Source: Hyphococcus luteus
Lineage (GTDB): Bacteria; Pseudomonadota; Alphaproteobacteria; Caulobacterales; Parvularculaceae
Assembly: GCF_002943565.1 (NCBI RefSeq)
Contig: NZ_PJCH01000015.1
Span: 434,001 to 498,000 of the forward strand
Direction: 5' to 3'
Length of the DNA stretch: 64,000 bases
The translations under genes were made by a program, and so were the position numbers. This document shows, in pieces, positions 7,560 to 16,616 of this stretch. The notes beneath the pieces were generated by a model that saw nothing but the letters and a program-made list of their open reading frames with translations, did not search any database and had not been told where the DNA came from. The stretch's first letter is position 1, and every line of letters begins with the position of its first letter.

Positions 7560-9818
7560 CTACAAAGCCACTTTAACCGAAGCCCCGAGCACGCGGCCCT
7601 TATTCAACGGCGAGTGGCTGCCATTCGTCGAACCCGGCGGGAACGGCGTTTGCGAGTCCGAACCCTCCGTAATCTCGTCGAGCAGGTTGTCGCCATATAT
7701 GGAGAAACGCAGCCCGCCGCCGTTTGTCGTGAAAGACAAGGACGCATCCAACATATCACCGCCGCTCAGGATTCCGCGATTATTATCTGTAAACGCCTGA
7801 CTGTCGCGATGATTGAAATTAGCGCGCGCAGTCAAAAATCCCGCATTGCCGATATCATGGTCATAAACGAACCCGACATTGTAAGTCAGTTTTGGAACGC
7901 GCGGAAGCGCAAGCGCCAGATCCATCTGATTCACCACCCCGTCGCCGCTTATATCAAAGAGAATGTCAGTATACTCTGCGTCAAGGTGGCCGACCGAAGC
8001 ATTCAGGACCAGCCCTTCCACCGGTGAATACTGCGTTTCAAACTCAACCCCGAATATTTTCGCGTCCGCAGTGTTGGTGATGATCTGGATCGTCCCCAAA
8101 ATCGGGTCTGACAACAAGACCTCACGTTGCATATCCGAAATGCTGGTGTGAAAGATCGCAGCATTGAATATCGCCCCGGGCAAGGGCTCCGATTTGAATC
8201 CGAGCTCGAAACTATCGACTTGCTCTTCAGCGAACGGACCGGGCGACGCCGTCGGCACAGTGTTGCGCAGATTGTATCCGCCGGAACGGAAGCCGCGGCT
8301 CCAGTGGCCATAAAGCCGCGCATTATCTGCAATGGAATACCGCAAGCCAATCTTAGGAGACAGGTTACTCCAATCTTCCTCCGGATCGAATGTGGGATCG
8401 GCGTTTAAATTGAAGAAGCAATCATCTGCATGGATATTACAGGCCCCAGCGGGGATGCTCCACAAATCCGGAGAAGCCGGCCCCGGCACGATCGTAGCCA
8501 GTTGCACATACTTTTCCTCGTGGCTCCAGCGCAAACCAAGGTCGAGCGTCAGGGCGTCAGTCAAATCGATCGCTGCTTGTCCAAAAACGCCGAGGACTTG
8601 ATGGTTCTGGATGCCGCCTCCGTAAAAGGAGAGAGGTCCGGGCACCGCCCCTATCGCCTGTGCCGGCGCGAGGCTGGGATCCTGGAACAAAAAGCGCGTT
8701 TCCTGATACTTCAGCTCCTGATCGAACCAGAATCCCCCAAGCGTGAAATTGAGACGATCGAAGAACCGGCCTGAGTATCGAAGTTCGTTGCTAAACTGCT
8801 CTTGCTCGGTGATCTCCCCGAAAAGCAACAAGTTCAAGGTCGTGGCGTCGAAATCACTTTGCGATGCTGAACTATATTGACGCCAGCCAAAGATATTCGT
8901 GATTACGCCATCGCCGAACGGGACGTCGATATTGGCTTCCGCACTCACCTGGTCCCATTCATGATCCATGAACCCTGGCGCGTCCGTCGTTACGCGGTCG
9001 GTGCCCCGTTCGAACAGGGCCCTGTTTTGCGCGATTGTTCCGTGGCCTTCGGATTCTCCATGTTCATAGCGTACAATAAATTCAGCATTCTCGCTCGGCG
9101 TGAATTCGACGACCGGACGTACAACAATCGTTTCCACTTCGCCCAGCTTAGAACCATCAAGCTCGTTTGTCCAAAAACCTTCATCATTTTTGTAATAGGC
9201 AGCAATTTTCGCTTTCAGAACCCCAGGAACGATCGGCCCTGAAACAGACGCCTGGTACACCTGGTTCAAGCCGGTTTCCCACGCGCCTTGCGCGCTTGCC
9301 TCAAACTCATCTGTCGGGCGTTTCGTCCGGATCAACACCGCGCCGCCGGTAACATTGCGTCCGAAAAGAACTCCTTGCGGGCCCCGCAATACCTCAATCG
9401 CCTCCATATCGAATGTATCGAAGAGCAAACCGGCGGTCGTGCCGAGATAAACCCCGTCGACAAAAACGCCTACTGTAGGATCAATCGAAGGGATTGAACT
9501 GTTTATGCCCAGCCCGCGGATCGAGAAATTCGCCGTGCCTTGTATGGATCCGACATCTTCAAGCGACACATTCGGCTGACTGTAACTAAGCGTTTCAAGA
9601 TCGCTCACCCGCAACGCTTCAAGCTGCTCTTCCCCATAGACAGAGATTGCAATCGGCGCGTCCTGTGCGGCGACGCCGCCGACCTGCTTAGTCGCCGTTA
9701 CAATAATTTCGTCCGTCAACGCATCTGAAGCCCGTTGCGCATACGCTGTTGCCGCGAATGCAATTGTCGAAACCGAAACCGACGCCAGTAACGCAGCCGC
9801 CCTTTTGTGCCAAAACAT
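7560..9818 (-). CDS. TonB-dependent outer-membrane receptor
   Basis: 752-residue TonB-dependent receptor. It has an N-terminal signal peptide (AAALLASVSVSTIAFAATAYAQ), a TonB-box-like stretch (DEIIVTATK), a plug domain (FSIRGLGINS, RGPQGVLFGRN, GAVLIRTKRP) and a 22-strand-type barrel ending in ASVKVAL. Such receptors use TonB-ExbBD energy to import siderophores, vitamins, or in sphingomonads and relatives many organic nutrients. It precedes the minus-strand beta-oxidation genes and is divergent from a CoA ligase, so import of the catabolic substrate is the likely role, by inference. A good ribosome-binding site (GGGAGGG) lies upstream of the ATG at 9818. Confidence 0.9.
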   Translation of the reverse strand: MFWHKRAAALLASVSVSTIAFAATAYAQRASDALTDEIIVTATKQVGGVAAQDAPIAISVYGEEQLEALRVSDLETLSYSQPNVSLEDVGSIQGTANFSIRGLGINSSIPSIDPTVGVFVDGVYLGTTAGLLFDTFDMEAIEVLRGPQGVLFGRNVTGGAVLIRTKRPTDEFEASAQGAWETGLNQVYQASVSGPIVPGVLKAKIAAYYKNDEGFWTNELDGSKLGEVETIVVRPVVEFTPSENAEFIVRYEHGESEGHGTIAQNRALFERGTDRVTTDAPGFMDHEWDQVSAEANIDVPFGDGVITNIFGWRQYSSASQSDFDATTLNLLLFGEITEQEQFSNELRYSGRFFDRLNFTLGGFWFDQELKYQETRFLFQDPSLAPAQAIGAVPGPLSFYGGGIQNHQVLGVFGQAAIDLTDALTLDLGLRWSHEEKYVQLATIVPGPASPDLWSIPAGACNIHADDCFFNLNADPTFDPEEDWSNLSPKIGLRYSIADNARLYGHWSRGFRSGGYNLRNTVPTASPGPFAEEQVDSFELGFKSEPLPGAIFNAAIFHTSISDMQREVLLSDPILGTIQIITNTADAKIFGVEFETQYSPVEGLVLNASVGHLDAEYTDILFDISGDGVVNQMDLALALPRVPKLTYNVGFVYDHDIGNAGFLTARANFNHRDSQAFTDNNRGILSGGDMLDASLSFTTNGGGLRFSIYGDNLLDEITEGSDSQTPFPPGSTNGSHSPLNKGRVLGASVKVAL

Positions 9819-9871
9819 GAGTATCCCTCCCGATTGCTTTTTAATGTTTCGCCGCCGCGTTATGTTTTACA

Positions 9872-9908
9872 TATTGTGCAAAAGTGCGTTTTGTTGCGCT
9901 GCACAATA
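9872..9908. promoter_or_regulatory. Inverted repeat TATTGTGCA-N19-TGCACAATA in divergent promoter region
   Basis: The 273-bp gap between the divergent TonB receptor (start 9818) and CoA ligase (start 10092) holds a perfect 9-bp inverted repeat, 9872-9880 and 9900-9908. Its spacer contains further GTGC/GCGC half-repeats. It lies 54 bp from the receptor start codon, where an operator would affect the receptor promoter and possibly the ligase promoter. The sequence differs from the CAAGCGCTTG sites at 27.4 and 33.4 kb, so a different regulator is implied. No regulator gene lies next to it. Confidence 0.45.
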
Positions 9909-10091
9909 ATGATATTTCTCGAACGACTTATAGAAATAATCATGCGCACTTACGGTCTGGAGCAACACGCTAAGATCGATAGATGATATCAGATTTTCGT
10001 ATATCAAATTTAACAGCGAGCAATTACAAAGTGGATCAAGGAAACCGCGCACAAAAAGACAGCGATAAACTGCCTTGGGAGAATTCATAAG

Positions 10092-11726
10092 ATGCTTAAC
10101 CGCACGTCGACCAGCCCAAAAAGAATACTCGACGCAATCGCGGAAGCACAGCGGCTGATGGTTCACGGTCAGGATGTCGCTTGGATGCTGGACCGTTGGG
10201 CGGAGCGAACGCCGGAGAAAGTTTTTCTGGTGTGGGAGCCATTTGAAGGCGATCCAAAAAGCTGGACCTATTCCGAAATACGGGAGAGTGCTGATCGATT
10301 CGCAGCGGCTCTTCTAGAGCGCGACGTCGCCGCGGGCGATCGGTTGCTGGTCCATATGGAAAACTGTCCAGAATTTCTGATAGCTGTTTTCGCCTGCGCG
10401 CGCATCGGCGCTGTGGCGGTCACAACAAACACCCGATCGGTTGCGCGCGATATTGAATATTATGTCGATGCAGCCGGCATAACAGCCGCAATCACTCAAC
10501 CCGCATTTGCATCGCTGATCGCTGAATCAGCGCCCAGCCTGAATTTCATAATCGTCACCGAGGATAATTCCGGCGCTGCGGCGTCTCAATTCGACGCTTC
10601 TGATTACATCCCCTTCGACAGCTGTCTTTCACCGCGGCCGACGCCACCGAAACGTGCGCCGGACGCCAGCGCGGATTTTCTCATTCAATTCACGTCGGGC
10701 ACAACGTCTCGGCCGAAACCAGTGCTCCTCACCCACGGCAATTTTATCTGGGGGGCGCAAATGAATGCACGGAACTTCTTGGTTTCAAGTGAAGATATCG
10801 CCCTCGTCTTCTCTCCTCTATTCCACATCAACGCCGTTTCTTATTCCACGATGACAACTTTGTGGGTTGGTGGCACAATCGTCTTGCAACCGCGCCTTTC
10901 TGTTTCGCGTTTTTGGGACGTATCGATCCGGAACAAATGCACCTGGACATTTGTAATCCCATTCCTCGTATACCCGCTGATGCAACGCGAGGCGCCAAAA
11001 AACCATGACTACCGCTTTTGGATGATCGGCGGTTATTCAACGCCGCTTTGTCAGAAATTTGGCATCGACGTAGTTTGCGCTTGGGGCATGACGGAAACAA
11101 TCACACAAGGGATTATTTCAAACTTTCATCAGCCCCCACCCGAAGGATCAATTGGCCGGTCCGCACCGTGCTACGATATAGAAGTGCGCGACGAAAATGG
11201 CAATCCGGTCGGACCCGGCGAACAAGGAACGCTTTTTGTGCGAGGCGTTCCCGGCGTCTCTTTGTTCAAAGAGTATTTTAACGATCCAGAAGCCACCCGT
11301 GACGCCGTTGATGCGGAAGGCTGGCTGAAAACCGGCGACATGATTTCCATCGACCATGACGGATATCTCTACTTTCTCGGACGCGACAAGGATATGCTGA
11401 AAGTCGGCGCGGAGAATGTCGCATCGTCGGAAATCGAAACTGTCATTATGAAAACAGGACTCATTGAAGAATGTGCGGTTGTCGGCCGCAAGCATTACAT
11501 GCTCGATGAAGTGCCCGTTGTTTTTGCGATCCCGAAACCTGGAGACAGGGATGAAATTCGTGATGGCATTATTGCCGCATGCAAGCGAGACCTTGCGGAT
11601 TTCAAGGTCGTTCGGGAAGTCATTTTCGTGGACGATTTTCCACGCGCCACTCTCGACAAGATCGTCAAACCAAAATTGCGCGAACGGCTGACGCCGATCG
11701 GGCCGGACGACGATTACGGCAAATAG
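10092..11726 (+). CDS. AMP-dependent acyl-CoA ligase (CaiC/crotonobetaine-CoA ligase-like)
   Basis: 544-residue ANL-superfamily ligase with P-loop FTSGTTSRPKP, an AWGMTET motif, the A7-A8 region (GWLKTGDM, GRDKDMLKVGAEN) and the C-terminal lysine motif (RATLDKIVKPKLRE). It forms acyl-adenylate and then acyl-CoA. The E-N-V-A-S-S-E-I-E hinge and overall pattern resemble CaiC-like ligases. A GGGAG ribosome-binding site precedes the ATG at 10092. It leads a three-gene plus-strand set: ligase, acyl-CoA dehydrogenase, AMACR-type racemase. This suggests activation, alpha-epimerisation and alpha-beta oxidation of a 2-methyl-branched acid. The substrate is inferred only. Confidence 0.87.
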   Translation: MLNRTSTSPKRILDAIAEAQRLMVHGQDVAWMLDRWAERTPEKVFLVWEPFEGDPKSWTYSEIRESADRFAAALLERDVAAGDRLLVHMENCPEFLIAVFACARIGAVAVTTNTRSVARDIEYYVDAAGITAAITQPAFASLIAESAPSLNFIIVTEDNSGAAASQFDASDYIPFDSCLSPRPTPPKRAPDASADFLIQFTSGTTSRPKPVLLTHGNFIWGAQMNARNFLVSSEDIALVFSPLFHINAVSYSTMTTLWVGGTIVLQPRLSVSRFWDVSIRNKCTWTFVIPFLVYPLMQREAPKNHDYRFWMIGGYSTPLCQKFGIDVVCAWGMTETITQGIISNFHQPPPEGSIGRSAPCYDIEVRDENGNPVGPGEQGTLFVRGVPGVSLFKEYFNDPEATRDAVDAEGWLKTGDMISIDHDGYLYFLGRDKDMLKVGAENVASSEIETVIMKTGLIEECAVVGRKHYMLDEVPVVFAIPKPGDRDEIRDGIIAACKRDLADFKVVREVIFVDDFPRATLDKIVKPKLRERLTPIGPDDDYGK

Positions 11727-11783
11727 CCCAGGCACCGAAAAGCGCATCATCCCTGCAGAAACCCTAAACTTAAGGCTAACGTC

Positions 11784-12944
11784 ATGCGTAACTTCACCGA
11801 TGAGCAATCGTCATTTCGCGCTTCTTTTCGTCGCTTTCTCGAGCGGGAAGTGGCGCCGAATATGGAATCATATAGGAAGGACGGCATCGTCGATCGTGAA
11901 ATTTATCGCAAAGCCGGCGAAAACGGTTTCCTTCTGATCTGGGCCGATGAGGACTTTGGCGGCATCGGCGAATCCGATTTCCGCTATGAGCAAATCATTA
12001 TGGAAGAAGTGGCGCGCGCAGACTGCGGCGAATGGTTTCCGACGCTGCACAGCCGGATGGTCGGGCCCTATCTGAAGCGGTTTGGCTCATCAGAGCAACA
12101 AGAGCGCTTCCTGCCGAAGTGTGTTTCCGGCGAATCTATTCTGGCCATCGCGATGACGGAGCCAGACGCCGGAAGCGATTTGTCGGGGATGCGCACCACC
12201 GTTGAGGACAAGGGCGACCATTTCCTCCTTAATGGGTCTAAGATTTATATCTCGAACGGGATCAATGCCGATCTGGTCATAGTGGCGGCAAAATCAGGCG
12301 ACACTGACGATCGTCACTCCATGGCGCTACTCTGCGTGGAGCGCGACATGGAAGGCTTTCGACGCGGGCGGAACCTCGAAAAAATGGGGCTCGTTGCTCA
12401 AGACACGGCCGAACTTTTTTTTGACAACGTGAAAGTGCCGAAGGAAAATGTTTTGAGTGATCCGACAAAAGGATTTCAATATCTCATGCAGGGCCTCGTC
12501 GAGGAGCGCCTTATTGGATCTGTTAGCTATATGTGCAATGCGCACAGGGCGTTTGACCTGACAAGAAGTTATGTGATGGATCGCAAAGCATTCGGCAAAC
12601 GTATCGCCGACATGCAAAATACTCAGTTCAAGCTTGCCGAATTACATGCTCAACTTCAAGCTGTTCAATGCTATCTCGACCATTGCGTTGCAAAACACAA
12701 TGCTGGCGATTTATCACCGCCCGAGGCTGCAGCACTGAAACTGGTGACCAGCGAACTTGAATGGCGGGTCGTTGACGAGGGTGTTCAGTTGCATGGCGGC
12801 GCCGGATATATGCGTGAGTTTGAAATCTGTCGGCGTTTTACTGACGCACGCATCAATAGAATCCTTGCTGGAAGCTCGGAAATCATGAAACTCATAATCG
12901 GGCGGGATATATTTTCCGACAACTATCAACCGTTCCTTGGCTGA
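11784..12944 (+). CDS. Acyl-CoA dehydrogenase
   Basis: 386-residue flavoprotein of the acyl-CoA dehydrogenase family, which introduces the alpha-beta double bond and passes electrons to ETF. Visible: the FAD-binding MTEPDAGSDLSG and NGSKIYISNG motifs in the middle domain, LHGGAGYMREFEICR with a candidate catalytic Glu, and the C-terminal RILAGSSEIMK signature. Length is typical of short/medium-chain and branched-chain members. It starts 57 bp after the CoA ligase and precedes the AMACR-type gene by 38 bp, so the three genes look like an operon. Acyl specificity cannot be assigned from the sequence. Confidence 0.92.
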   Translation: MRNFTDEQSSFRASFRRFLEREVAPNMESYRKDGIVDREIYRKAGENGFLLIWADEDFGGIGESDFRYEQIIMEEVARADCGEWFPTLHSRMVGPYLKRFGSSEQQERFLPKCVSGESILAIAMTEPDAGSDLSGMRTTVEDKGDHFLLNGSKIYISNGINADLVIVAAKSGDTDDRHSMALLCVERDMEGFRRGRNLEKMGLVAQDTAELFFDNVKVPKENVLSDPTKGFQYLMQGLVEERLIGSVSYMCNAHRAFDLTRSYVMDRKAFGKRIADMQNTQFKLAELHAQLQAVQCYLDHCVAKHNAGDLSPPEAAALKLVTSELEWRVVDEGVQLHGGAGYMREFEICRRFTDARINRILAGSSEIMKLIIGRDIFSDNYQPFLG

Positions 12945-12982
12945 AGTCACTGTAACGGCCTGATTGATGAGAGGGATTTCCC

Positions 12983-14152
12983 GTGGATTATGAAACTTTC
13001 GCATCCGGGCCTTTGAAAGGCGTCCGAATAATTGAGATTGCAAGTCTTGCGCCCGGGCCTTTCTGCGCAATGATGCTCGCCGATATGGGCGCCGAAGTCA
13101 TTCGGATCGACCGCACGCAGGAAAATGACGAATCCCCACCACTGGACTACGACAAGAATATATTGAACCGGAACCGGCGTTCTATTGCGCTTGATCTCAA
13201 ACATCCGGCGGCCGTCGATGTCATCCTCGATTTGTGCCAGCAGGCCGACGGGCTGATTGAAGGGTTCCGTCCCGGGGTAATGGAGCGGCTCGGCCTTGGG
13301 CCGGCGCAATGTTTAGCCGCGAATGAAGCGCTCGTTTATGGCCGGATAACCGGCTGGGGACAGGATGGGCCGCTCGCTCAAACAGCCGGGCACGATATCA
13401 ATTACATTGCGCTGACGGGCGCCTTGCACGCGACAGGGCCTGCGGAACGACCCTTTCCTCCGTTAAATCTGGTCGGCGATTTTGCAGGCGGGGGGATGCT
13501 GCTCGCCTTCGGCCTCGTCTGCGCGCTCTTTGAAGCGAATCACTCTGGAAAAGGACAGGTCGTCGATGCGGCTATGATCGACGGTACAGCAATGAACATG
13601 GCGCTCACATATTCGTTGTTTAACGTCGGCCTGTGGCGCGATCAGCGTGAGGCCAATCTCGTTGACGGCGGCGCTCCATTTTATCGTGTTTACAAGACAA
13701 ACGACGACAAATTCATTTGTGTTGGCGCTATCGAACCGAAATTTTATTCTAACTTCATCGGCGTTCTCGGACTTACTGATGATCCCTTGTTCGCGTCACA
13801 GCATAACCCCGCCAAATGGCCAAAGATGATCGAACGTCTAGACGCAATTTTTGCTGCCAAAACACGTGCGGATTGGGTACGCGCGTTTGACGACGCCGAG
13901 GCTTGTATTATGCCTGTGCACACACTCGCCGAAGCGCCCGATGCGCCGCACAATGCGCATCGCGGCACGTTTGCGCACACCAAATTTGGTGTTCAGCCTT
14001 CGCCGGCGCCGCGGTTTTCGCGAACGCCGGGCGCGATCCATCACGAACCAAGCATTCTCGGCGCTGACACGCGTTCTGCTCTGTCGGATTGGGGCGTTCC
14101 AGATGAAAAAATCGAGAGGCTGATAGAAACAGGCGCGGCCGTCCAATCGTAG
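12983..14152 (+). CDS. Alpha-methylacyl-CoA racemase (AMACR-type, CaiB/BaiF family)
   Basis: 389-residue family III CoA-transferase fold protein that keeps the racemase signature, not the transferase one. GHDINYIALTG carries a His (about 137) and NLVGDFAGG an Asp (about 166), matching the His/Asp acid-base pair of the mycobacterial MCR/AMACR enzymes. The later IEPKFY Glu also matches. These enzymes epimerise the 2-methyl centre of acyl-CoAs by alpha-proton exchange; the mammalian enzyme also inverts ibuprofenoyl-CoA. The start is GTG at 12983, preceded by GAGAGGG. With the ligase and dehydrogenase upstream it would let both enantiomers of a 2-methyl or 2-aryl acid enter one pathway. Confidence 0.85.
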   Translation: MDYETFASGPLKGVRIIEIASLAPGPFCAMMLADMGAEVIRIDRTQENDESPPLDYDKNILNRNRRSIALDLKHPAAVDVILDLCQQADGLIEGFRPGVMERLGLGPAQCLAANEALVYGRITGWGQDGPLAQTAGHDINYIALTGALHATGPAERPFPPLNLVGDFAGGGMLLAFGLVCALFEANHSGKGQVVDAAMIDGTAMNMALTYSLFNVGLWRDQREANLVDGGAPFYRVYKTNDDKFICVGAIEPKFYSNFIGVLGLTDDPLFASQHNPAKWPKMIERLDAIFAAKTRADWVRAFDDAEACIMPVHTLAEAPDAPHNAHRGTFAHTKFGVQPSPAPRFSRTPGAIHHEPSILGADTRSALSDWGVPDEKIERLIETGAAVQS

Positions 14153-14255
14153 CGAAGCGCACCATTTGACGTTTTTAAGCTTTAACGATTATTCTCTATA
14201 CAAACTGTAATCGGCGATTATGGCGGCGCCTTTTCCTATTAATCGGCCTCTTAGC

Positions 14256-15506
14256 TCACCCTTTTCTAGCGGCCGGTTTGAATAGGGGCGCGCCTGGGTC
14301 TGCGATGGTTTCGTGGTCGCACGCGCCGCCGGCGGCCACGAGGCGCCGGCCTTGCGCATAGTCGCGGGTGGCGTTGACACAGTCGAGGGCGATGACGCGG
14401 CCGTCCTTCAGATAGACCACGGAGAAGGAGCGGCTGTCGGGATCGCCGCGCAGGACCGCCCTGTCATAGCCGGATGAAAGCCCGGCGGTCTGCAGTTTGA
14501 GGTCGTACTGATCGGACCAGAACCAGGGAACGGCGTCGTAGGGTTTCGCAGCCCCTGCGATCGACGCAGCGGCCACAGCCGCCTGATCATGCGCGTTCTG
14601 CACCGATTCAAGGCGGATGACCGCGCCGCCGGCGTAGCGGTTCGCGTGCGCGGCGCAATCGCCGGCGGCGTAGATGTCCGGCAGGCTGGTGCGGCAAAAT
14701 TGATCGACCTTCACGCCGCCGAGCGCCTCTTCGGCGCCCGCCGCGATCAGCGGCTCGACCTCCGGGGCGATGCCGATCCCGACGATCACAAGGTCCGCCG
14801 GCAGGTCGGCGCCGCCGGCAAGGCGCACCCCCGCAGGGCGGCCGCCCTTCTCAATGATCGCTTCGATTTTTGCGCCGAGCCGGATGTCGACGCCCCGCCT
14901 GCGATGCTCCTTCTCGTAAAAAGCCGACAGCGCCGGTCCCGCCACCCGCGCCAGCAGCCGCTCCTGGGCTTCGAGGACGACGACGCGTTTGCCCATGCCG
15001 ACCAGCACCGACGCCGCTTCAAGACCGATATACCCGCCGCCGATGATGACAATGTTCCCGGCGCTGTCGAGCCCGGCGCGGATAGCATCCACATCCGCAC
15101 GCGTACGGATGACATGGATCCCGGCAAAGTCGCCGCCCGGCGCCGGCAGCTGCCGCGGCGTGCCGCCCGCCGCCCAGATCATCTTGCCGTAAGTAATCCT
15201 CTCGCCATCCTCGCAGCGCGCTTCATGTGCCGCAGGATCGACCGAGACGATCTTGCGCCCGGGAAGCAGATCGATATTCAGCTCGGCCCATGCTTCCTTC
15301 GGGCGCATCATCATGCGCTCGAAAGGCTCCTCGCCAGCCAGATAGGCCTTGGATAGGGGCGGACGCTCATAGGGAGGATCAGCCTCCGCCCCCGCCAGCG
15401 CGACCGCGCCGGCATATCCAAGCTTGCGCAGCATCAACGCAGCCTGCGCCCCGGCATGGCCGGCGCCCGCTATCAGTACGTCGATGTTGATTGTTGTGTC
15501 AGTCAC
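14256..15506 (-). CDS. FAD-dependent ferredoxin reductase of ring-hydroxylating dioxygenase system
   Basis: 416-residue pyridine-nucleotide-disulphide-oxidoreductase-like flavoprotein of the BphG/putidaredoxin-reductase type. It has an N-terminal FAD motif (AGAGHAGAQAA), a central NAD motif (GGGYIGLEAA, about residue 155) and a second FAD motif (IYAAGDCA, about 275). It transfers electrons from NADH to a [2Fe-2S] ferredoxin. The Rieske-type ferredoxin at 29553-29912 and the oxygenase at 25496-27332 are the probable partners, giving a three-component system. It is the last gene of the long minus-strand run, 57 bp after the ring-fission hydrolase. The start codon is GTG at 15506. Confidence 0.88.
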   Translation of the reverse strand: MTDTTINIDVLIAGAGHAGAQAALMLRKLGYAGAVALAGAEADPPYERPPLSKAYLAGEEPFERMMMRPKEAWAELNIDLLPGRKIVSVDPAAHEARCEDGERITYGKMIWAAGGTPRQLPAPGGDFAGIHVIRTRADVDAIRAGLDSAGNIVIIGGGYIGLEAASVLVGMGKRVVVLEAQERLLARVAGPALSAFYEKEHRRRGVDIRLGAKIEAIIEKGGRPAGVRLAGGADLPADLVIVGIGIAPEVEPLIAAGAEEALGGVKVDQFCRTSLPDIYAAGDCAAHANRYAGGAVIRLESVQNAHDQAAVAAASIAGAAKPYDAVPWFWSDQYDLKLQTAGLSSGYDRAVLRGDPDSRSFSVVYLKDGRVIALDCVNATRDYAQGRRLVAAGGACDHETIADPGAPLFKPAARKG

Positions 15507-15563
15507 GATATCCGGATTCCATCAGCTAGTGGAGGAAGAGACGCACGATCAGTCAATCCGTCG

Positions 15564-16388
15564 TCACTCCCGCGCAAGGAAGTCAGAGACCAGGAGATTG
15601 AACCGGTCCTTGTGCTCGATCTGGGTCCAATGGCCGCATTTGCCGAACAGATGAACTTCGGACGTCCTGATGAGATCGAACAGCCGCAGGCTGTTGCTCA
15701 TGGGCAGAACACGGTCTTCACGCCCGTGCAGGATTAGCGTTGGGCAGGCGATCTTCGCAATTTCTTTTTCCGGCGTTGAAAGCGCGGTGATGTGCTGTTG
15801 GCGCGGCGCCGGGAACATGGCGCTGAAGGCCTCGTGAAAGCCCGGCTGGATGCTCGCCCGGTAGCGCATTTCGGCAAGCTCGTCTGAGACGAGCGAGTTG
15901 TCATAGGCGAAGATGTCAAGCATCGCACGCATCGCCTCTACCGACGGTTCATAACCCCACACTTTGTCGAGCGCTTCGGTCAGCTCGAATTCAAGGCCGG
16001 CCGCTCCCATCAACACCATGCGCCGGACGCGGTCCGGATGATGAACCGCCATGGAGAGCGCGAGCGCGCCGCCGAAAGAGTTGCCGATAATATCAAATTC
16101 CTGAAGGCCGAGGGCGTCGGCAAGATCCATCAGATGCCCGCGCCAGCGCTCCATATTGTAAACGCCGTCCGCCGGCCGCTCTGTGTAGCCGAAGCCCAGC
16201 ATGTCCGGCGCAATTGCACGCACGCGCTCCGACAGCACCGGCAGGTTGAGCCGCCAGTTCGCCCAGGCCGTCACGCCAGGCCCCGAGCCGTGAATCAGGA
16301 TCACCGGGCGTCCCTCGCCCAGATCATGATAGTTGGTCTTAACGCCGCCAGCGTCGATGGACTTGCCGATTTCGGGATTGTGACTCAT
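15564..16388 (-). CDS. dmpD: 2-hydroxymuconate-semialdehyde hydrolase (meta-cleavage C-C hydrolase)
   Basis: 274-residue alpha/beta hydrolase of the DmpD/XylF/BphD C-C hydrolase type: HGSGPG oxyanion loop, GNSFGGALAL nucleophile elbow (Ser about 104), LHGREDRVLP around the Asp and CGHWTQIE around the His. It hydrolyses the ring-fission product of alkyl-substituted catechols to 2-hydroxypentadienoate plus an acid. The start is ATG 16388, with GGA nine bases upstream, rather than an earlier in-frame ATG inside the tautomerase gene. The next upstream gene is the tautomerase, 4 bp away, so translation is tightly coupled. It serves the hydrolytic branch used for ketone-type ring-fission products. 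Confidence 0.9.
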   Translation of the reverse strand: MSHNPEIGKSIDAGGVKTNYHDLGEGRPVILIHGSGPGVTAWANWRLNLPVLSERVRAIAPDMLGFGYTERPADGVYNMERWRGHLMDLADALGLQEFDIIGNSFGGALALSMAVHHPDRVRRMVLMGAAGLEFELTEALDKVWGYEPSVEAMRAMLDIFAYDNSLVSDELAEMRYRASIQPGFHEAFSAMFPAPRQQHITALSTPEKEIAKIACPTLILHGREDRVLPMSNSLRLFDLIRTSEVHLFGKCGHWTQIEHKDRFNLLVSDFLARE

Positions 16389-16392
16389 TTTT

Positions 16393-16611
16393 CTATCCTT
16401 TTGCATCGCCGCTTGCTAGTTTTGCGCGTTCTTCCGCTTTCGAAACGCCCGCGGCGGCAAAGTGTTCGGGCGGCACTTCCCTGATAATGACGCGCACGGA
16501 CTGGATCGGCGCATGGACCGCACGCACCGCCGCATCGGTCAGTTCACGGATCAATGTCGCCTTTTCTTCCGCCGTGCGTCCTTCCAGCATGGTGACGTCA
16601 ATAATCGGCAC
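16393..16611 (-). CDS. dmpI: 4-oxalocrotonate tautomerase
   Basis: 72-residue protein starting Met-Pro-Ile, so removal of Met exposes the catalytic Pro1 of the tautomerase superfamily. MLEGRTAEEKATLI and the later Arg residues (SVRVIIREVP) match 4-OT. It ketonises 2-hydroxymuconate in the oxidative (4-oxalocrotonate) branch of meta cleavage. It lies 5 bp from the decarboxylase gene and 4 bp from the hydrolase gene. It is about ten residues longer at the C-terminus than the textbook 62-residue enzyme. Confidence 0.92.
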   Translation of the reverse strand: MPIIDVTMLEGRTAEEKATLIRELTDAAVRAVHAPIQSVRVIIREVPPEHFAAAGVSKAEERAKLASGDAKG

Positions 16612-16616
16612 AGACC

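Noticed and set aside
14589-15356. 255-codon plus-strand frame opposite the ferredoxin reductase
   Set aside because: Shadow frame; Arg/Ala-rich composition and no family motif.
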